From Novosphingobium chloroacetimidivorans (GTDB lineage: Bacteria; Pseudomonadota; Alphaproteobacteria; Sphingomonadales; Sphingomonadaceae), in the NCBI RefSeq assembly GCF_014204535.1, contig NZ_JACHLR010000015.1, positions 57,737-121,736 on the forward strand: a DNA stretch of 64,000 nt. Direction: 5' to 3'. A program made the translations under genes and the position numbers. The notes below the pieces were generated by a model. It ran no database searches, was not told where the DNA came from, and was given only the letters and a program-made list of their open reading frames with translations. Positions 19,998-28,757 of this stretch are shown one piece after another. Numbering within the stretch: the first letter of the stretch is position 1; every line of letters begins with the position of its first letter.

Positions 19998-21368
19998 CTA
20001 CGCGGAAATGGCGACCAGCTTGGCGAACATCTCGGCGCTCATCGGCTGCGCCCGCACGAAGCCTTGGTAATACGCACAGCCTTCGGCCGCGACGCGCGTG
20101 CGCTGGGCCTCGCTTTCGATCCCCTCGGCGATGACCTCCAGGTCAAGCGCCTTGGCCATCGCCACGATCGCGCGCAGCACCGCCCGGTCGCGCCGGTCGC
20201 GGTTGATCCCGTCTACCATCGAGCGGTCTAGCTTGATGTAGTGGAGTGGCAGCAGCTTGAGGTAGCGGAAGTTGCAGAATCCCGCGCCGAAGTCGTCCAG
20301 TGCCAGGCGGATGCCGTTGGCGGCGAACTCGGCCATGATCTGCGCCGCCAGCCCGACATCGACGATCAGCGACTGCTCGGTGATCTCCAGCGTCAGCCGA
20401 TTGGGGGGGAAGCCGGTTTCCCGCAGCTTGTCGAGCAACTGGCGCGCATAGCTGCCGAATGCCAGATCAGCGGCCGTCACGTTGAGCGACAGGCGCAGCT
20501 GCGCCGGCCAGGACTGCGCCAGGTCGAGCGACTTGCGGGCGATGTGGCGCGAGAGCGGCACGATATGATCGGTTCGTTCGGCGATGGCGAAAAGCGCGCT
20601 GGCGCCGATGCGACCGAGCTCCGGATGATTCCACCGCGCGAGCGCTTCTGCCCCAACCAGCCGATCGTCGGGCAGGCTGAACTGCGGCTGGAACAGCACC
20701 TCGATCTCGTCGCGCTCGATCGCCGCGAGCAGATCAGCTTCCAGCTGCGCCGAGGAACGGCCATGCGGCGTCGCCTCGCCATTGGCCCAGACGATGCGCG
20801 CGCCTTGCTTGAGGGTCGCCTGGCTCAGCGCCTGGCCCAGCCGATCGAGCATGAGGTCGACCGCTTCGCCCTCCAGCATGCGCACCAGCGCCAGACGCGG
20901 CGACAGACGCAATGCGCCCGATGGCATCGCAATCGGCCGCGCCACCACTTCGGCCAGCTCGTCGGCGACCAGCTGCCAGCGCTCGCGGCTGCAGGGCTCG
21001 GCCGCCAGCAGCAGGAACGAGCCGCCCCCGGCGCGCGAAACCAGCCAGCGCCCTTCGAGCTCGCCCGCGGCGAAGTTGCTCATCCGCGCGGCGACTTCCT
21101 CCAGCGCCTCGTCGCCGGCAGCCTCGCCGTAGGCGAGGTTCACCGCGTCGAACCGGCGCAGGCCGACGAGCATGGCGTGCAGGTGGGCGCTGCCCTCGTC
21201 CAGCCCTTCGCTGGCCAGCCATTCGCCGATGCGGTCGCGCGCGCTTTCCAGCCCGGAACTGCCGAAGAAGCGCTCGCGCGGCGCGGGCGCGTCGAACACG
21301 CCCTCGCCCACGTGCTCACCTGTCGGCAGCCCATCGCTTGTCTGTTGTGCCTGCCGGTCCGCGCGCAT
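19998..21368 (-). CDS. Cyclic-di-GMP phosphodiesterase with degenerate GGDEF and intact EAL
   Basis: A 456-residue soluble protein. The N-terminal GGDEF-like domain (about 40-200) has GGGSF at 114-118 in place of GGDEF, so it should not make cyclic-di-GMP and may instead bind GTP as an activator. The EAL domain (about 205-450) keeps GAEALARW (241-243), the Asn in NVTAADL, EITEQS, DDFGAGFCN, KLDRSMV and AEGIES, that is, all metal and catalytic positions. It is therefore predicted to hydrolyse cyclic-di-GMP to pGpG. No sensor domain is visible beyond the degenerate GGDEF. It is divergent from nadK (98-nt gap). Confidence 0.9.
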   Translation of the reverse strand: MRADRQAQQTSDGLPTGEHVGEGVFDAPAPRERFFGSSGLESARDRIGEWLASEGLDEGSAHLHAMLVGLRRFDAVNLAYGEAAGDEALEEVAARMSNFAAGELEGRWLVSRAGGGSFLLLAAEPCSRERWQLVADELAEVVARPIAMPSGALRLSPRLALVRMLEGEAVDLMLDRLGQALSQATLKQGARIVWANGEATPHGRSSAQLEADLLAAIERDEIEVLFQPQFSLPDDRLVGAEALARWNHPELGRIGASALFAIAERTDHIVPLSRHIARKSLDLAQSWPAQLRLSLNVTAADLAFGSYARQLLDKLRETGFPPNRLTLEITEQSLIVDVGLAAQIMAEFAANGIRLALDDFGAGFCNFRYLKLLPLHYIKLDRSMVDGINRDRRDRAVLRAIVAMAKALDLEVIAEGIESEAQRTRVAAEGCAYYQGFVRAQPMSAEMFAKLVAISA

Positions 21369-21466
21369 GGGCTCTCATAACGCGAAAGCCCTTGCCAAAC
21401 ACGTCTAAATTGGACAGCCCTTGCGCCCCTAAGCGGGACACGACGGGTCCGCGATGAGGATCGTCG

Positions 21467-22249
21467 ATGAGCGTGGAACCCCGGCTGGCCCTGATCGTGT
21501 CCGACAGCCCGCGCGCGCAGGCGGGCGCCGAGGCGCTGCGCCGCTCGCACGACTGGGTCCCGCCCACCGAGGCGGACGTGCTGGTCGTGGTCGGCGGCGA
21601 CGGGTTCCTGCTTCATGTGCTGCACGAGATGCTCGACTGGGACCACGTGCTGCCGTGCTATGGGGTGAACCTGGGCACGGTCGGCTTCCTCATGAATGGG
21701 CCGCACGATGCCCTGCATCCGATCGGCCAGCGCGTGGCGCAGGCGCATGCCGTGTCGGTCCGCCCGCTGGAGATGCATGTCGTCGACCAGCACGGCAAGG
21801 CGTTCTGCTATTACGCCATCAACGAGGTGTCGCTGCTGCGCGAGACGCGGCAGACCGCCAAGCTGGAAGTGCGCATCAACGGCAAGGTGCGGATGGAGGA
21901 ACTGGCGGGCGACGGCATCCTCGTCTCCACCCCGGCCGGCTCCACCGCCTACAACCTCTCGGCCGGCGGGCCGATCCTGCCGCTTGGCTCGCGCATGCTG
22001 GCACTCACCCCGCTCAGTCCGTTCCGCCCGCGGCGCTGGAAAGGCGCGATCCTGCCCGAAAGCGCGGAAGTGGAGTTCCGCATCCTAGAACCCAAAAAGC
22101 GCCCGGTCGCGGCCGTGGCGGACCAGAAGGAAGTGCGCCAGGTGCGCGACGTGAAGATCGTCGCCTGTCAGCGCAAGGAGTTGACGCTGCTGTTCGATCC
22201 GGGCGAGAGCCTCGAGGAGCGGATTTTCGCCGAGCAGTTCCAGGTCTGA
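21467..22249 (+). CDS. nadK: NAD kinase
   Basis: A 260-residue enzyme phosphorylating NAD to NADP. Shown by GGDG (43-46) in VVVGGDGFLLHVLH, YGVNLGTVGFLMN, the NE motif (YYAINEVSLLR) and the strongly conserved GDGILVSTPAGSTAYNLSAGGPIL. Length is normal for the short bacterial type. GAGGA lies 7 nt before the ATG. The gene is followed after 20 nt by the promoter for tRNA-Asn. Confidence 0.95.
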   Translation: MSVEPRLALIVSDSPRAQAGAEALRRSHDWVPPTEADVLVVVGGDGFLLHVLHEMLDWDHVLPCYGVNLGTVGFLMNGPHDALHPIGQRVAQAHAVSVRPLEMHVVDQHGKAFCYYAINEVSLLRETRQTAKLEVRINGKVRMEELAGDGILVSTPAGSTAYNLSAGGPILPLGSRMLALTPLSPFRPRRWKGAILPESAEVEFRILEPKKRPVAAVADQKEVRQVRDVKIVACQRKELTLLFDPGESLEERIFAEQFQV

Positions 22250-22269
22250 CCTTCACCGCGCAAACACGC

Positions 22270-22297
22270 TTGCCAAACGAATCCACCCTGTTATACG
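22270..22297 (+). promoter_or_regulatory. Promoter of tRNA-Asn with GC-rich discriminator
   Basis: TTGCCA (22270-22275), 16-nt spacer, TATACG (22292-22297), then CGC. The tRNA starts 37 nt further on. The nadK coding region ends 20 nt upstream. Confidence 0.6.
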
Positions 22298-22333
22298 CGC
22301 ACCCCTGCCCGACGGTGGAGACACCCGGGCTGC

Positions 22334-22408
22334 TCCCCGATAGCTCAGCGGTAGAGCATTCGACTGTTAATCGAATGGCCGTAGGTTCGAATCCTACTCG
22401 GGGAGCCA
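22334..22408 (+). tRNA. tRNA-Asn (anticodon GTT)
   Basis: 75 nt with encoded CCA. The acceptor TCCCCGA (22334-22340) pairs exactly with TCGGGGA (22398-22404), then discriminator G and CCA. The anticodon stem TTCGA/TCGAA closes the loop CTGTTAA, giving anticodon GTT. The T arm contains GGTTCGAATCC. Confidence 0.97.
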
Positions 22409-22476
22409 AGTTCTCACCATCGTGACAAGCGAGAACCCAGCGTCATCGGGGCGCTCGGGATAGCGTGCCGGTGCGT

Positions 22477-22899
22477 TCAGCCGGCTCTCGGCTCGAAAAC
22501 ATTGAAGATCGCGTCTGCCGATCCGACCGTCTCCTCACCCACGCGGAACAGACCGCGCGTGAAGACCATGCGGCGAGTTCTGCGCACCACCTCGGGTGCG
22601 CAAACCAGCAGGCTGCCGACCTTCACACCGGCTGCGAAATTGTAATGCAATTGCGCGGTCGAGCAGTTCGGCGCTCCGATCGCGTCGACCACGGCGAGCC
22701 CGAGCGCGATGTCGGCAAACGTCATCAGCGCGCCGCCGTGCACCATTCCCATGTGGTCGTTCGCCACGGCATCGCTGCATGCCAGGCAGACCTCGCGGGC
22801 TCCCGGCTCGCCCCGCGCCCAGATCGGGCCGATCGCGGCCGAGAAGGCGCGCGTCGGCAGCGCCGACCAGCCTTGCGCCGCAAAGTCCGCCTGGCCCAT
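22477..22899 (-). CDS. PaaI-family acyl-CoA thioesterase (hotdog fold)
   Basis: A 140-residue single-domain hotdog protein expected to hydrolyse acyl-CoA (often aromatic or medium-chain) in the cytosol. The motif DHMGMVHGGALMTFADIALGLAV contains the HGG turn and Asp that mark the PaaI/thioesterase 4HBT group. The gene is 18 nt downstream of the KstD-like flavoprotein on the same strand, so the two probably form an operon in an acyl-CoA or steroid-like degradation function; the crotonase gene is divergent on the other side. Confidence 0.85.
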   Translation of the reverse strand: MGQADFAAQGWSALPTRAFSAAIGPIWARGEPGAREVCLACSDAVANDHMGMVHGGALMTFADIALGLAVVDAIGAPNCSTAQLHYNFAAGVKVGSLLVCAPEVVRRTRRMVFTRGLFRVGEETVGSADAIFNVFEPRAG

Positions 22900-22917
22900 G
22901 GCGACCGTCGCGCTGCC

Positions 22918-24603
22918 TCAGACCTGGTTGCCCAGCCCCGCTGCGTGCTTGGCGGCGATCCAGCCGAAGGTCATCGACGGGCCGACGCTGGCACCGGCGC
23001 CGGGATAGACCTTGCCCATCGGCGAGGCGGTCGCGACGCCACAGGCATAGAGCCCCTCGATCGGATTGCCCTCGGCGGTGAGCACCCGTGAGTCGCTGTC
23101 GCACACGACGCCGCCGTACGTGCCGACGTCACCCGGCACCACCGGGATCGCATAGAACGGGCCCTTCTCGATCGTGCCCATGCATTGGTTGGGACCGTCC
23201 TTGAAGAACGGATCGCCCAGCCAGTTGTCGTAGGCGCGCTCGCCGCGGTGGAAGTCTTCGTCCTTGCCGCTGCGCACGAAGCCGTTCCAGCGATCGACCG
23301 TCCCTTTCAGCGCCGCCGGGGGAACCTTGATCGCCTCGGCCAGGCCTTCGATGCTGTCGGCGCGGCGCATCCAGCCGGACTGCAGCCACTTGGCCATGTT
23401 CTTCTTGGCCGTGCCAATACCGGCAACGCCGTATTCATCCATGAACTGCTGGTCCATGATCGCCCAGCTCGGGATCGCCGGCACCGTCCGATTACGGATC
23501 AGCATGTTCTCGCAGAACTCTTCGTACGAGCCACCTTCGTTCATGTAGCGCACGCCCGACTGATCGACCTGGATCGCGTGCGGCTTGCCGGTGGTGCCCT
23601 GCGTGCCCGGCTTGACGTAGGCGGTGTCCCAGCCGGGCGCCTCGCTCATCTGGAAGCCGACCATCTGGTCCATCTGGCCCAGCGCGGCGCCCTTGCGCTC
23701 CAGTTCGATGTGCATGTCGCCGTGGTCGGTCTCGATCCCGTTCGACCACTCCTTGCGGGTGCCGGGCATGTACTTGTCGCGCATGGCCTGATTCTGCGAG
23801 AAGCCTCCGGCGTTGATCAGCACCCCCAGGTTCGCGCCGATGCGCCAGGGCTTGCCGTCCTTCACCGTCACGACGCCGAGCGCCTTGCCGTTCTCGATGA
23901 TCACTTCGTTGACCGGCGAGTTCACGCGGATGTCGGCGGCGTTCTTGTCCAGCACCGCCTTCAGCATCCGGCCCTGCAGCGCGGCGCCGGCGGTGACCCA
24001 GTGCTTGCCGGTCAGCTTGCCGAGCACCAGCTTGAATGCGATCTTGAAGAAGATCTTCTTGATCTCCCACGAGTGTTTCATAAACGGCAGCCTCATGCCG
24101 TCGTCCAGCCGAGCGGGCACTTCGAGGAAGCCCTTGCGCAATTTGGACTCCCAGGCCCCCAGTTCCTTCTTGTCGAAGGGCAGCGCGGTGACCGTGCGGC
24201 TGGTCTTCACGCCGCCGGGCACCTCGTCGTAATAATCAGGCCAATAAGTCGATCCACGCTCCAGCTGCACGCCCTGGCCGACGATGAAGTCTACCATGCG
24301 CCGCGCCTGATTGACGTAGGCGCGGCGGCGCTGCGGGCTGGTGCCGGGCGTGTCGGGCGCATCGCCGACCAGGTTGTCGAGGTACTCGACGCCCTTCTCC
24401 ACGCTGTCCTCGCCCGGGTCCATGAAGCGGTTGGCCGGGATCCACATGACTCCGCCCGACTTGCAGGTGGTGCCGCCGACCCATTCCGCCTTTTCCAGGA
24501 TCACGACCGACTTGCCCGCCTGCTTCATCAGCAAGGCAGAGCTCATCGACCCTGCGCCGCTGCCGACCACCACCCAGTCGAACGTCTCGTCGAATTGCGC
24601 CAT
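22918..24603 (-). CDS. FAD-dependent dehydrogenase, 3-ketosteroid delta-1-dehydrogenase / fumarate-reductase flavoprotein family
   Basis: A 561-residue flavoprotein. The FAD-binding Rossmann motif GSGAGSMSSALLMKQAGKSVVILEK starts at residue 14, followed by VGGTTCKSGGVMWIP, the signature of KstD-type dehydrogenases. The C-terminal FAD motif YACGVATASPMGKVYPGAGASVGPSMTFGWIAAKHA is intact. Such enzymes desaturate ring ketones, typically ketosteroids, but many relatives act on other cyclic or acyl substrates. The ATG at 24603 has GGAG at 8 nt; an ATG two codons upstream would have no spacing. It is probably co-transcribed with the downstream thioesterase. Confidence 0.85.
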   Translation of the reverse strand: MAQFDETFDWVVVGSGAGSMSSALLMKQAGKSVVILEKAEWVGGTTCKSGGVMWIPANRFMDPGEDSVEKGVEYLDNLVGDAPDTPGTSPQRRRAYVNQARRMVDFIVGQGVQLERGSTYWPDYYDEVPGGVKTSRTVTALPFDKKELGAWESKLRKGFLEVPARLDDGMRLPFMKHSWEIKKIFFKIAFKLVLGKLTGKHWVTAGAALQGRMLKAVLDKNAADIRVNSPVNEVIIENGKALGVVTVKDGKPWRIGANLGVLINAGGFSQNQAMRDKYMPGTRKEWSNGIETDHGDMHIELERKGAALGQMDQMVGFQMSEAPGWDTAYVKPGTQGTTGKPHAIQVDQSGVRYMNEGGSYEEFCENMLIRNRTVPAIPSWAIMDQQFMDEYGVAGIGTAKKNMAKWLQSGWMRRADSIEGLAEAIKVPPAALKGTVDRWNGFVRSGKDEDFHRGERAYDNWLGDPFFKDGPNQCMGTIEKGPFYAIPVVPGDVGTYGGVVCDSDSRVLTAEGNPIEGLYACGVATASPMGKVYPGAGASVGPSMTFGWIAAKHAAGLGNQV

Positions 24604-24773
24604 GAACATCTCTCCGCGTGGCCTGTCCGGCCCTGTGCTGCGCGACTGTTCAGCACGATCGCCTCCGCTGCGCAATGGCACGCATAGCGCCACGGCGATG
24701 CGCGCGCACAGATTGCAGTGGCCCTGTGCGCGAGCGTGGCTATGACAGCCCCCATCGAGAGGGAGAGACGCCG

Positions 24774-25583
24774 ATGACCGACACCGCCCCGGAGCTGCCG
24801 AAGCTCGAGACGATCGTCCTGGCGCGCGAGGGGCGCCTGCTGCGGATCACGCTCAATCGTCCCGAGGCGATGAACGCGGTCAACCTGAAGCTCCATGACG
24901 AATTGGCCGAAGCGCTGTGGTTCGCGCAGGGCGATACCGGTTCCGACGTGATCGTGCTGACCGGCGCCGGCCGCGCCTTCTCGGCCGGAGGCGACCTCGA
25001 CCACATCGAGCACAATGCAAGGCACCCGCACCTGTTCGACCACGAGGCGCGGATCGCCAAGCGGATCGTTTCCACGCTGCTCGACATCGACAAGGTGGTG
25101 GTCTGCCGCCTGAATGGCCATGCCGTCGGCCTGGGCGCCACGCTTGCGCTATTATGCGACGTGATCTTCGCGGCCGAGAACGCCAAGATCGGCGATCCGC
25201 ACGTCGGTCTGGGCCTTGTTGCCGGCGATGGTGGCGCGGTGATCTGGGCGCAGCGCATCGGCCTCACCCGCGCCAAGGAGTACCTGCTGACAGGCGACCT
25301 GCTCCCCGCCAGCAAGGCGGCAGAGATCGGCCTGATCAACCACGCGGTCCCGCTGGACGAGCTGGATTCGCGGGTCGATGCCTTCTGCGACAAGCTGCTC
25401 AAGGGCGCGATGGTCGCGATCCGGGCGACGAAGGTCCTGACCAACCTGGAGCTCAAGCGGCTGGCTACCGCCTTGATGGACGCCGGCATCGCCTACGAAT
25501 CGGTCAGCGTCCGCAGCGCCGATCACCTGGAGGGCATCCAGGCGCTCAAGGAAAAGCGCGCGCCCAACTTCATCGGTCGCTGA
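24774..25583 (+). CDS. Crotonase-fold protein (enoyl-CoA hydratase/isomerase family), catalytic Glu missing
   Basis: A 269-residue crotonase. The first oxyanion-hole motif is RAFSAGGDLDHIE, the second GHAVGLGATLALLCD. Where classical hydratases carry a catalytic Glu (usually PEI/PEV before the GG turn) this protein has GDPHVGLGLVAGDGGA, that is His instead of Glu, and the second Glu is also absent. It may be an isomerase, a thioester hydrolase or a different hydratase. The ATG has GGGAGAG 7 nt upstream. It is divergent from the KstD-like gene across a 170-nt gap, which suggests shared control and a common acyl-CoA pathway. Confidence 0.85.
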   Translation: MTDTAPELPKLETIVLAREGRLLRITLNRPEAMNAVNLKLHDELAEALWFAQGDTGSDVIVLTGAGRAFSAGGDLDHIEHNARHPHLFDHEARIAKRIVSTLLDIDKVVVCRLNGHAVGLGATLALLCDVIFAAENAKIGDPHVGLGLVAGDGGAVIWAQRIGLTRAKEYLLTGDLLPASKAAEIGLINHAVPLDELDSRVDAFCDKLLKGAMVAIRATKVLTNLELKRLATALMDAGIAYESVSVRSADHLEGIQALKEKRAPNFIGR

Positions 25584-25709
25584 GGTCTTGACCCGTCCAG
25601 GCGACTGAGGCGATAGCGTCGACCCATCGGGCTTGAAGCGGACGCCCGTTCAGACGGTCATCGTCCAAGTCCGCTCCAGACGCTGCGTTTGCGGCGAAGG
25701 AGCGCGTGT

Positions 25710-26933
25710 GTGACGAACCAAGATGCCGGTCTGCGTGGCGAGTCTCTGCCGGATGGCGGAGCCGTCCCTCCCATCGCCCTGCCCGCCTTGTTCCTGAAGT
25801 TCCTGCGCTTCGGCGCGCTCGCCTTTGGCGGGCCGGTCGCCCAGATCGCGATGCTGCGCCAGGCCCTGGTCGAGGAGGAACGCTGGATCGACAAGCCGCG
25901 CTTCAACCGGCTGCTGGCGGTGCTGCAAGTTCTGCCCGGCCCCGAGGCCCACGAGTTGTGCGTTCACCTGGGCATGATCGCCCGAGGACGCGCCGGGGGC
26001 TTGCTGGCGGGGCTCGGCTTCATGCTGCCGGGCTTCGTGCTCATGCTCCTCGCCGGGTGGGCCTACGTGACCTGGGTAGCGGGGCGCGCGGGTTGGTCCG
26101 GCATCCTCCTGGGCGTGCAGATCGTCGTGCTGGCGGTGATCCTGCGCTCGGTGGTGCGGATCGGTCAGCACATCATCGAGAACCGACTGCTTGGACTGAT
26201 CGCGTTTGCCAGTCTGGCCGCCACGCTCCTGGGCGCGCCGTTCTGGATACCGCTGCTCGCCGGTGGGCTCGCCTATGCGCTGGCGAAGCGGCCTGCCCTG
26301 GTGATGCTGGTGGTTGCGGTCGCGGTCGGCCTTGCGGTCGCAGCCAGCCTTCTAGGCGTCCCGGTGGTGCAGCCCATCCCCCTGGCACACACGTCGGCGG
26401 GTGCCGGCGCCCTGTTCCTTGCAGGGCTCAAGGGCGGCTTGCTGACGTTCGGCGGCGCCTACACGGCGATCCCCTATGTGCGCGCCGACACCGTGGGGCG
26501 TGGCTGGATCGGCGACGCGGCCTTTCTGGACGGGATCGCTCTGGCCGGCGTGCTGCCCGCGCCTCTGGTGATCTTCGCGACTTTCGTGGGCTACGTGGCC
26601 GGCGGCCTGGAAGGCGCGCTGATGATCACCGCAGGCATGTTCCTTCCCGCGTTCGCCTTCTCGCTCATCTTCTTCGAGCGGCTCGAGGCGGTGATCGAGC
26701 ACCCGGCGCTGCACCGCGTGCTGGAGGGCGTGGCGGCGGCGGTCGTCGGCGTGATCGCCGCGACTTTCGTGCACCTGGCCCAGGCGACCGCAGGCCGAGT
26801 GATGGTGCCGGTCCTGGCGCTCGTCCTGTTCGCAGCCGCCCTTGCCGCGGCCTGGCGTCTCAAGGGAGCCTGGGTCACGCCCGCCATCATGCTGGCAGGC
26901 GCCCTCGTGGGCTGGTGGCTGTTGACGACTTAG
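25710..26933 (+). CDS. chrA: Chromate transporter ChrA
   Basis: A 407-residue long-chain CHR-superfamily membrane protein with two homologous halves of about five helices each. Half one has LRFGALAFGGPVAQIAML and LQVLPGPEAHELC (PGP motif), half two LKGGLLTFGGAYTAIPYVR and LAGVLPAPLVIFATFVGY. Such proteins export chromate; some in non-polluted bacteria may have other oxyanion substrates. I chose the GTG at 25710 with GAAGGAG 7 nt upstream over a TTG 21 nt earlier that overlaps that site. No chrB regulator is adjacent. It ends convergent with a small gene; an 8-bp hairpin (26965-26983) lies in the gap. Confidence 0.9.
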   Translation: MTNQDAGLRGESLPDGGAVPPIALPALFLKFLRFGALAFGGPVAQIAMLRQALVEEERWIDKPRFNRLLAVLQVLPGPEAHELCVHLGMIARGRAGGLLAGLGFMLPGFVLMLLAGWAYVTWVAGRAGWSGILLGVQIVVLAVILRSVVRIGQHIIENRLLGLIAFASLAATLLGAPFWIPLLAGGLAYALAKRPALVMLVVAVAVGLAVAASLLGVPVVQPIPLAHTSAGAGALFLAGLKGGLLTFGGAYTAIPYVRADTVGRGWIGDAAFLDGIALAGVLPAPLVIFATFVGYVAGGLEGALMITAGMFLPAFAFSLIFFERLEAVIEHPALHRVLEGVAAAVVGVIAATFVHLAQATAGRVMVPVLALVLFAAALAAAWRLKGAWVTPAIMLAGALVGWWLLTT

Positions 26934-26964
26934 CTTTCGATCGACGCAGGTGGATGCGGCACCC

Positions 26965-26983
26965 GATCCAGCTTTGCTGGATC
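26965..26983. terminator. Hairpin between convergent chrA and a small gene
   Basis: GATCCAGC (26965-26972), TTT loop, GCTGGATC (26976-26983), a perfect 8-bp stem. No T-run follows on either strand, so terminator activity is uncertain. Confidence 0.4.
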
Positions 26984-26994
26984 AGCGACGAACG

Positions 26995-27201
26995 TCAGTC
27001 CTTCGGCTTGAGCGTCACCCAGATGTCCACCGGCGCCACGAACTTGCCCGGCGCGGGCTTGCCCACGTCGATCCTCTCGGCCGTGACCAGTTCGCCGGTC
27101 TCGAGATTGAAGCTGACCCAGGGCTTGGGCATGCGCCCGAACGTCATCTTCTGGATGGGGCGGCCGGTTACGGTGTTCATGATGGTGGCTACGATGCTCA
27201 T
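26995..27201 (-). CDS. Small hypothetical protein
   Basis: A 68-residue unrecognised protein. It begins MSIVATIMNTVTGRPIQKMT and ends in PVDIWVTLKPKD; no signal peptide or membrane helix. The frame is open 300 nt further upstream, but that part overlaps the permease gene on the other strand and looks non-coding in composition, so I placed the start at 27201. The ribosome site is weak. It reads convergently with chrA. Confidence 0.5.
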   Translation of the reverse strand: MSIVATIMNTVTGRPIQKMTFGRMPKPWVSFNLETGELVTAERIDVGKPAPGKFVAPVDIWVTLKPKD

Positions 27202-27361
27202 CGCGGCCCGATAGCCATGTGCGCGGGCCGCCGTCCACCGCGCGCACGTCGCTATCGACAGACTTGCATCCGGAGGCATGCTCCTCGCGCAAAACGCATC
27301 CGTCGCCCCATTGACGGTGTGCACTGCAGCATCCCATGTCCCGCGCTCACCCGAGCCGGAG

Positions 27362-28567
27362 ATGCCGACGCCGATGACCCAGGCCCGATCCGCCGCGCAC
27401 CCCGCGCTCGTCACCCTCGCGCTCGCCGTCGGCGCCTTCGCGATCGGCACCGCCGAGTTTGCGGCCATGAGCCTGGTGCCGTTCTTCGCCGCCGACCTCA
27501 AGATCGACGAACCCGCCGCTGGCCATGCGATCAGCGCCTATGCCCTTGGCGTGGTGGTCGGCGCACCGGTGATCGCGGTCCTGGCCGCGCGGATCGCCAG
27601 GCGAACCCTGCTGATCGGACTGATGGCTGTGTTCGCGCTCGGCAATGCCTTGAGCGCGGTCGCGCCCAGCTACCATGCGCTGCTGCTGTTCCGCTTCCTG
27701 GCCGGCTTGCCGCACGGCGCCTACTTCGGCGTGGCCGCGCTTGTCGCCGCCGCGCTGGTCCCCGCCGACAAGCGCGCGCTCTCGGTCGCCCGCGTGATGA
27801 CCGGGCTGACCGTCGCCACGATCATCGGCGTGCCGATGGCGAACTGGCTCGGGCAGGCGTTCGGCTGGAGGACCGGCTTCATCCTGGTGGCAGTGCTCGC
27901 CATAGTGACGATGGCCTTGGTCGCACTCTACGCGCCGGTCGGCGAACCCAGCCGCGAGGCGAGCCCCTTGCGCGAACTGGGAGCCCTGCGCCGCCCGCAG
28001 GTGCTGTTGACGCTGCTGACCGGCGCGGTCGGCTTCGGCGGGTTCTTTGCCGTCTATACCTACATCGCCTCGACCCTGATCTCGGTCACGCGCGTGTCGG
28101 AGATCTGGGTCCCGGTGGTGCTCGCGGTGTTCGGCGTCGGCATGACCATCGGCAATCTCGGCGCTGGCTGGGCGGCCGGCTTCGGCCTCAACCGCACCGC
28201 CATCGCCATCATGGTATGGACCGCCGCGGCGCTGGCGTTCTTCACCACGTCCACCGGCAATCTGTGGACGATGACGCTCGCGGTGTTCCTGATCGGCCTT
28301 GGCGGCGGGCTCGGTTCCGTGCTGCAAACGCGGCTGATGGACGTCGCGGGCGATGCCCAGGCGCTGGCGGCGGCAGCGCATCACAGCGCCTTCAACATCG
28401 CCAATGCGCTGGGCCCGTGGCTTGGGGGGCTGGCGATCTCGGCAGGCTATGGCTTTCCATCGACAGGCTGGATCGGCGTGGCGCTGTCGCTTGGCGGCCT
28501 GGCGATCTTTCTCTTCGCCCTTGCGCTCGAACGGCGCTCGTCAACACCGGAAGTCCGATCGGCGTAG
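27362..28567 (+). CDS. Major facilitator permease, AraJ-like DHA1 efflux family
   Basis: A 401-residue 12-helix permease. Helix 1 starts at HPALVTLALAVGAFAIGTAEFAAMSLVPFFA, the AraJ/sugar-efflux hallmark (GTxEF), and the loop 2-3 motif is LAARIARRTLLIG. Likely a proton-driven exporter of sugars or drugs; the substrate is unknown. Start choice is uncertain: ATG at 27362 touches its GGAG, whereas an in-frame ATG at 27374 has the same GGAG 12 nt upstream. It is not in an operon with the next gene, which begins 190 nt further on. Confidence 0.88.
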   Translation: MPTPMTQARSAAHPALVTLALAVGAFAIGTAEFAAMSLVPFFAADLKIDEPAAGHAISAYALGVVVGAPVIAVLAARIARRTLLIGLMAVFALGNALSAVAPSYHALLLFRFLAGLPHGAYFGVAALVAAALVPADKRALSVARVMTGLTVATIIGVPMANWLGQAFGWRTGFILVAVLAIVTMALVALYAPVGEPSREASPLRELGALRRPQVLLTLLTGAVGFGGFFAVYTYIASTLISVTRVSEIWVPVVLAVFGVGMTIGNLGAGWAAGFGLNRTAIAIMVWTAAALAFFTTSTGNLWTMTLAVFLIGLGGGLGSVLQTRLMDVAGDAQALAAAAHHSAFNIANALGPWLGGLAISAGYGFPSTGWIGVALSLGGLAIFLFALALERRSSTPEVRSA

Positions 28568-28757
28568 AGGCGAAGTCGCCCCTTACAGCGACCTAAGAAG
28601 CAAAGTTCGGACCGTCGACGCCACTGGCGTCGTTCTTGGCATTGCCCACCTGGAGCGATCGGCACGGGTGCGGCAACTTCATGATGCCCCGCCTCCATCA
28701 ATCCTTAACTACTTGGAAGCACACCGGCTGGCGACTGATCTGCATTCCGAGGGAACG

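Noticed and set aside
28353..28757. N-terminal extension of the GAF-GGDEF-EAL gene
   Set aside because: It overlaps the end of the permease gene in another frame and is Arg-rich non-domain text; the ATG at 28758 has a good ribosome site.
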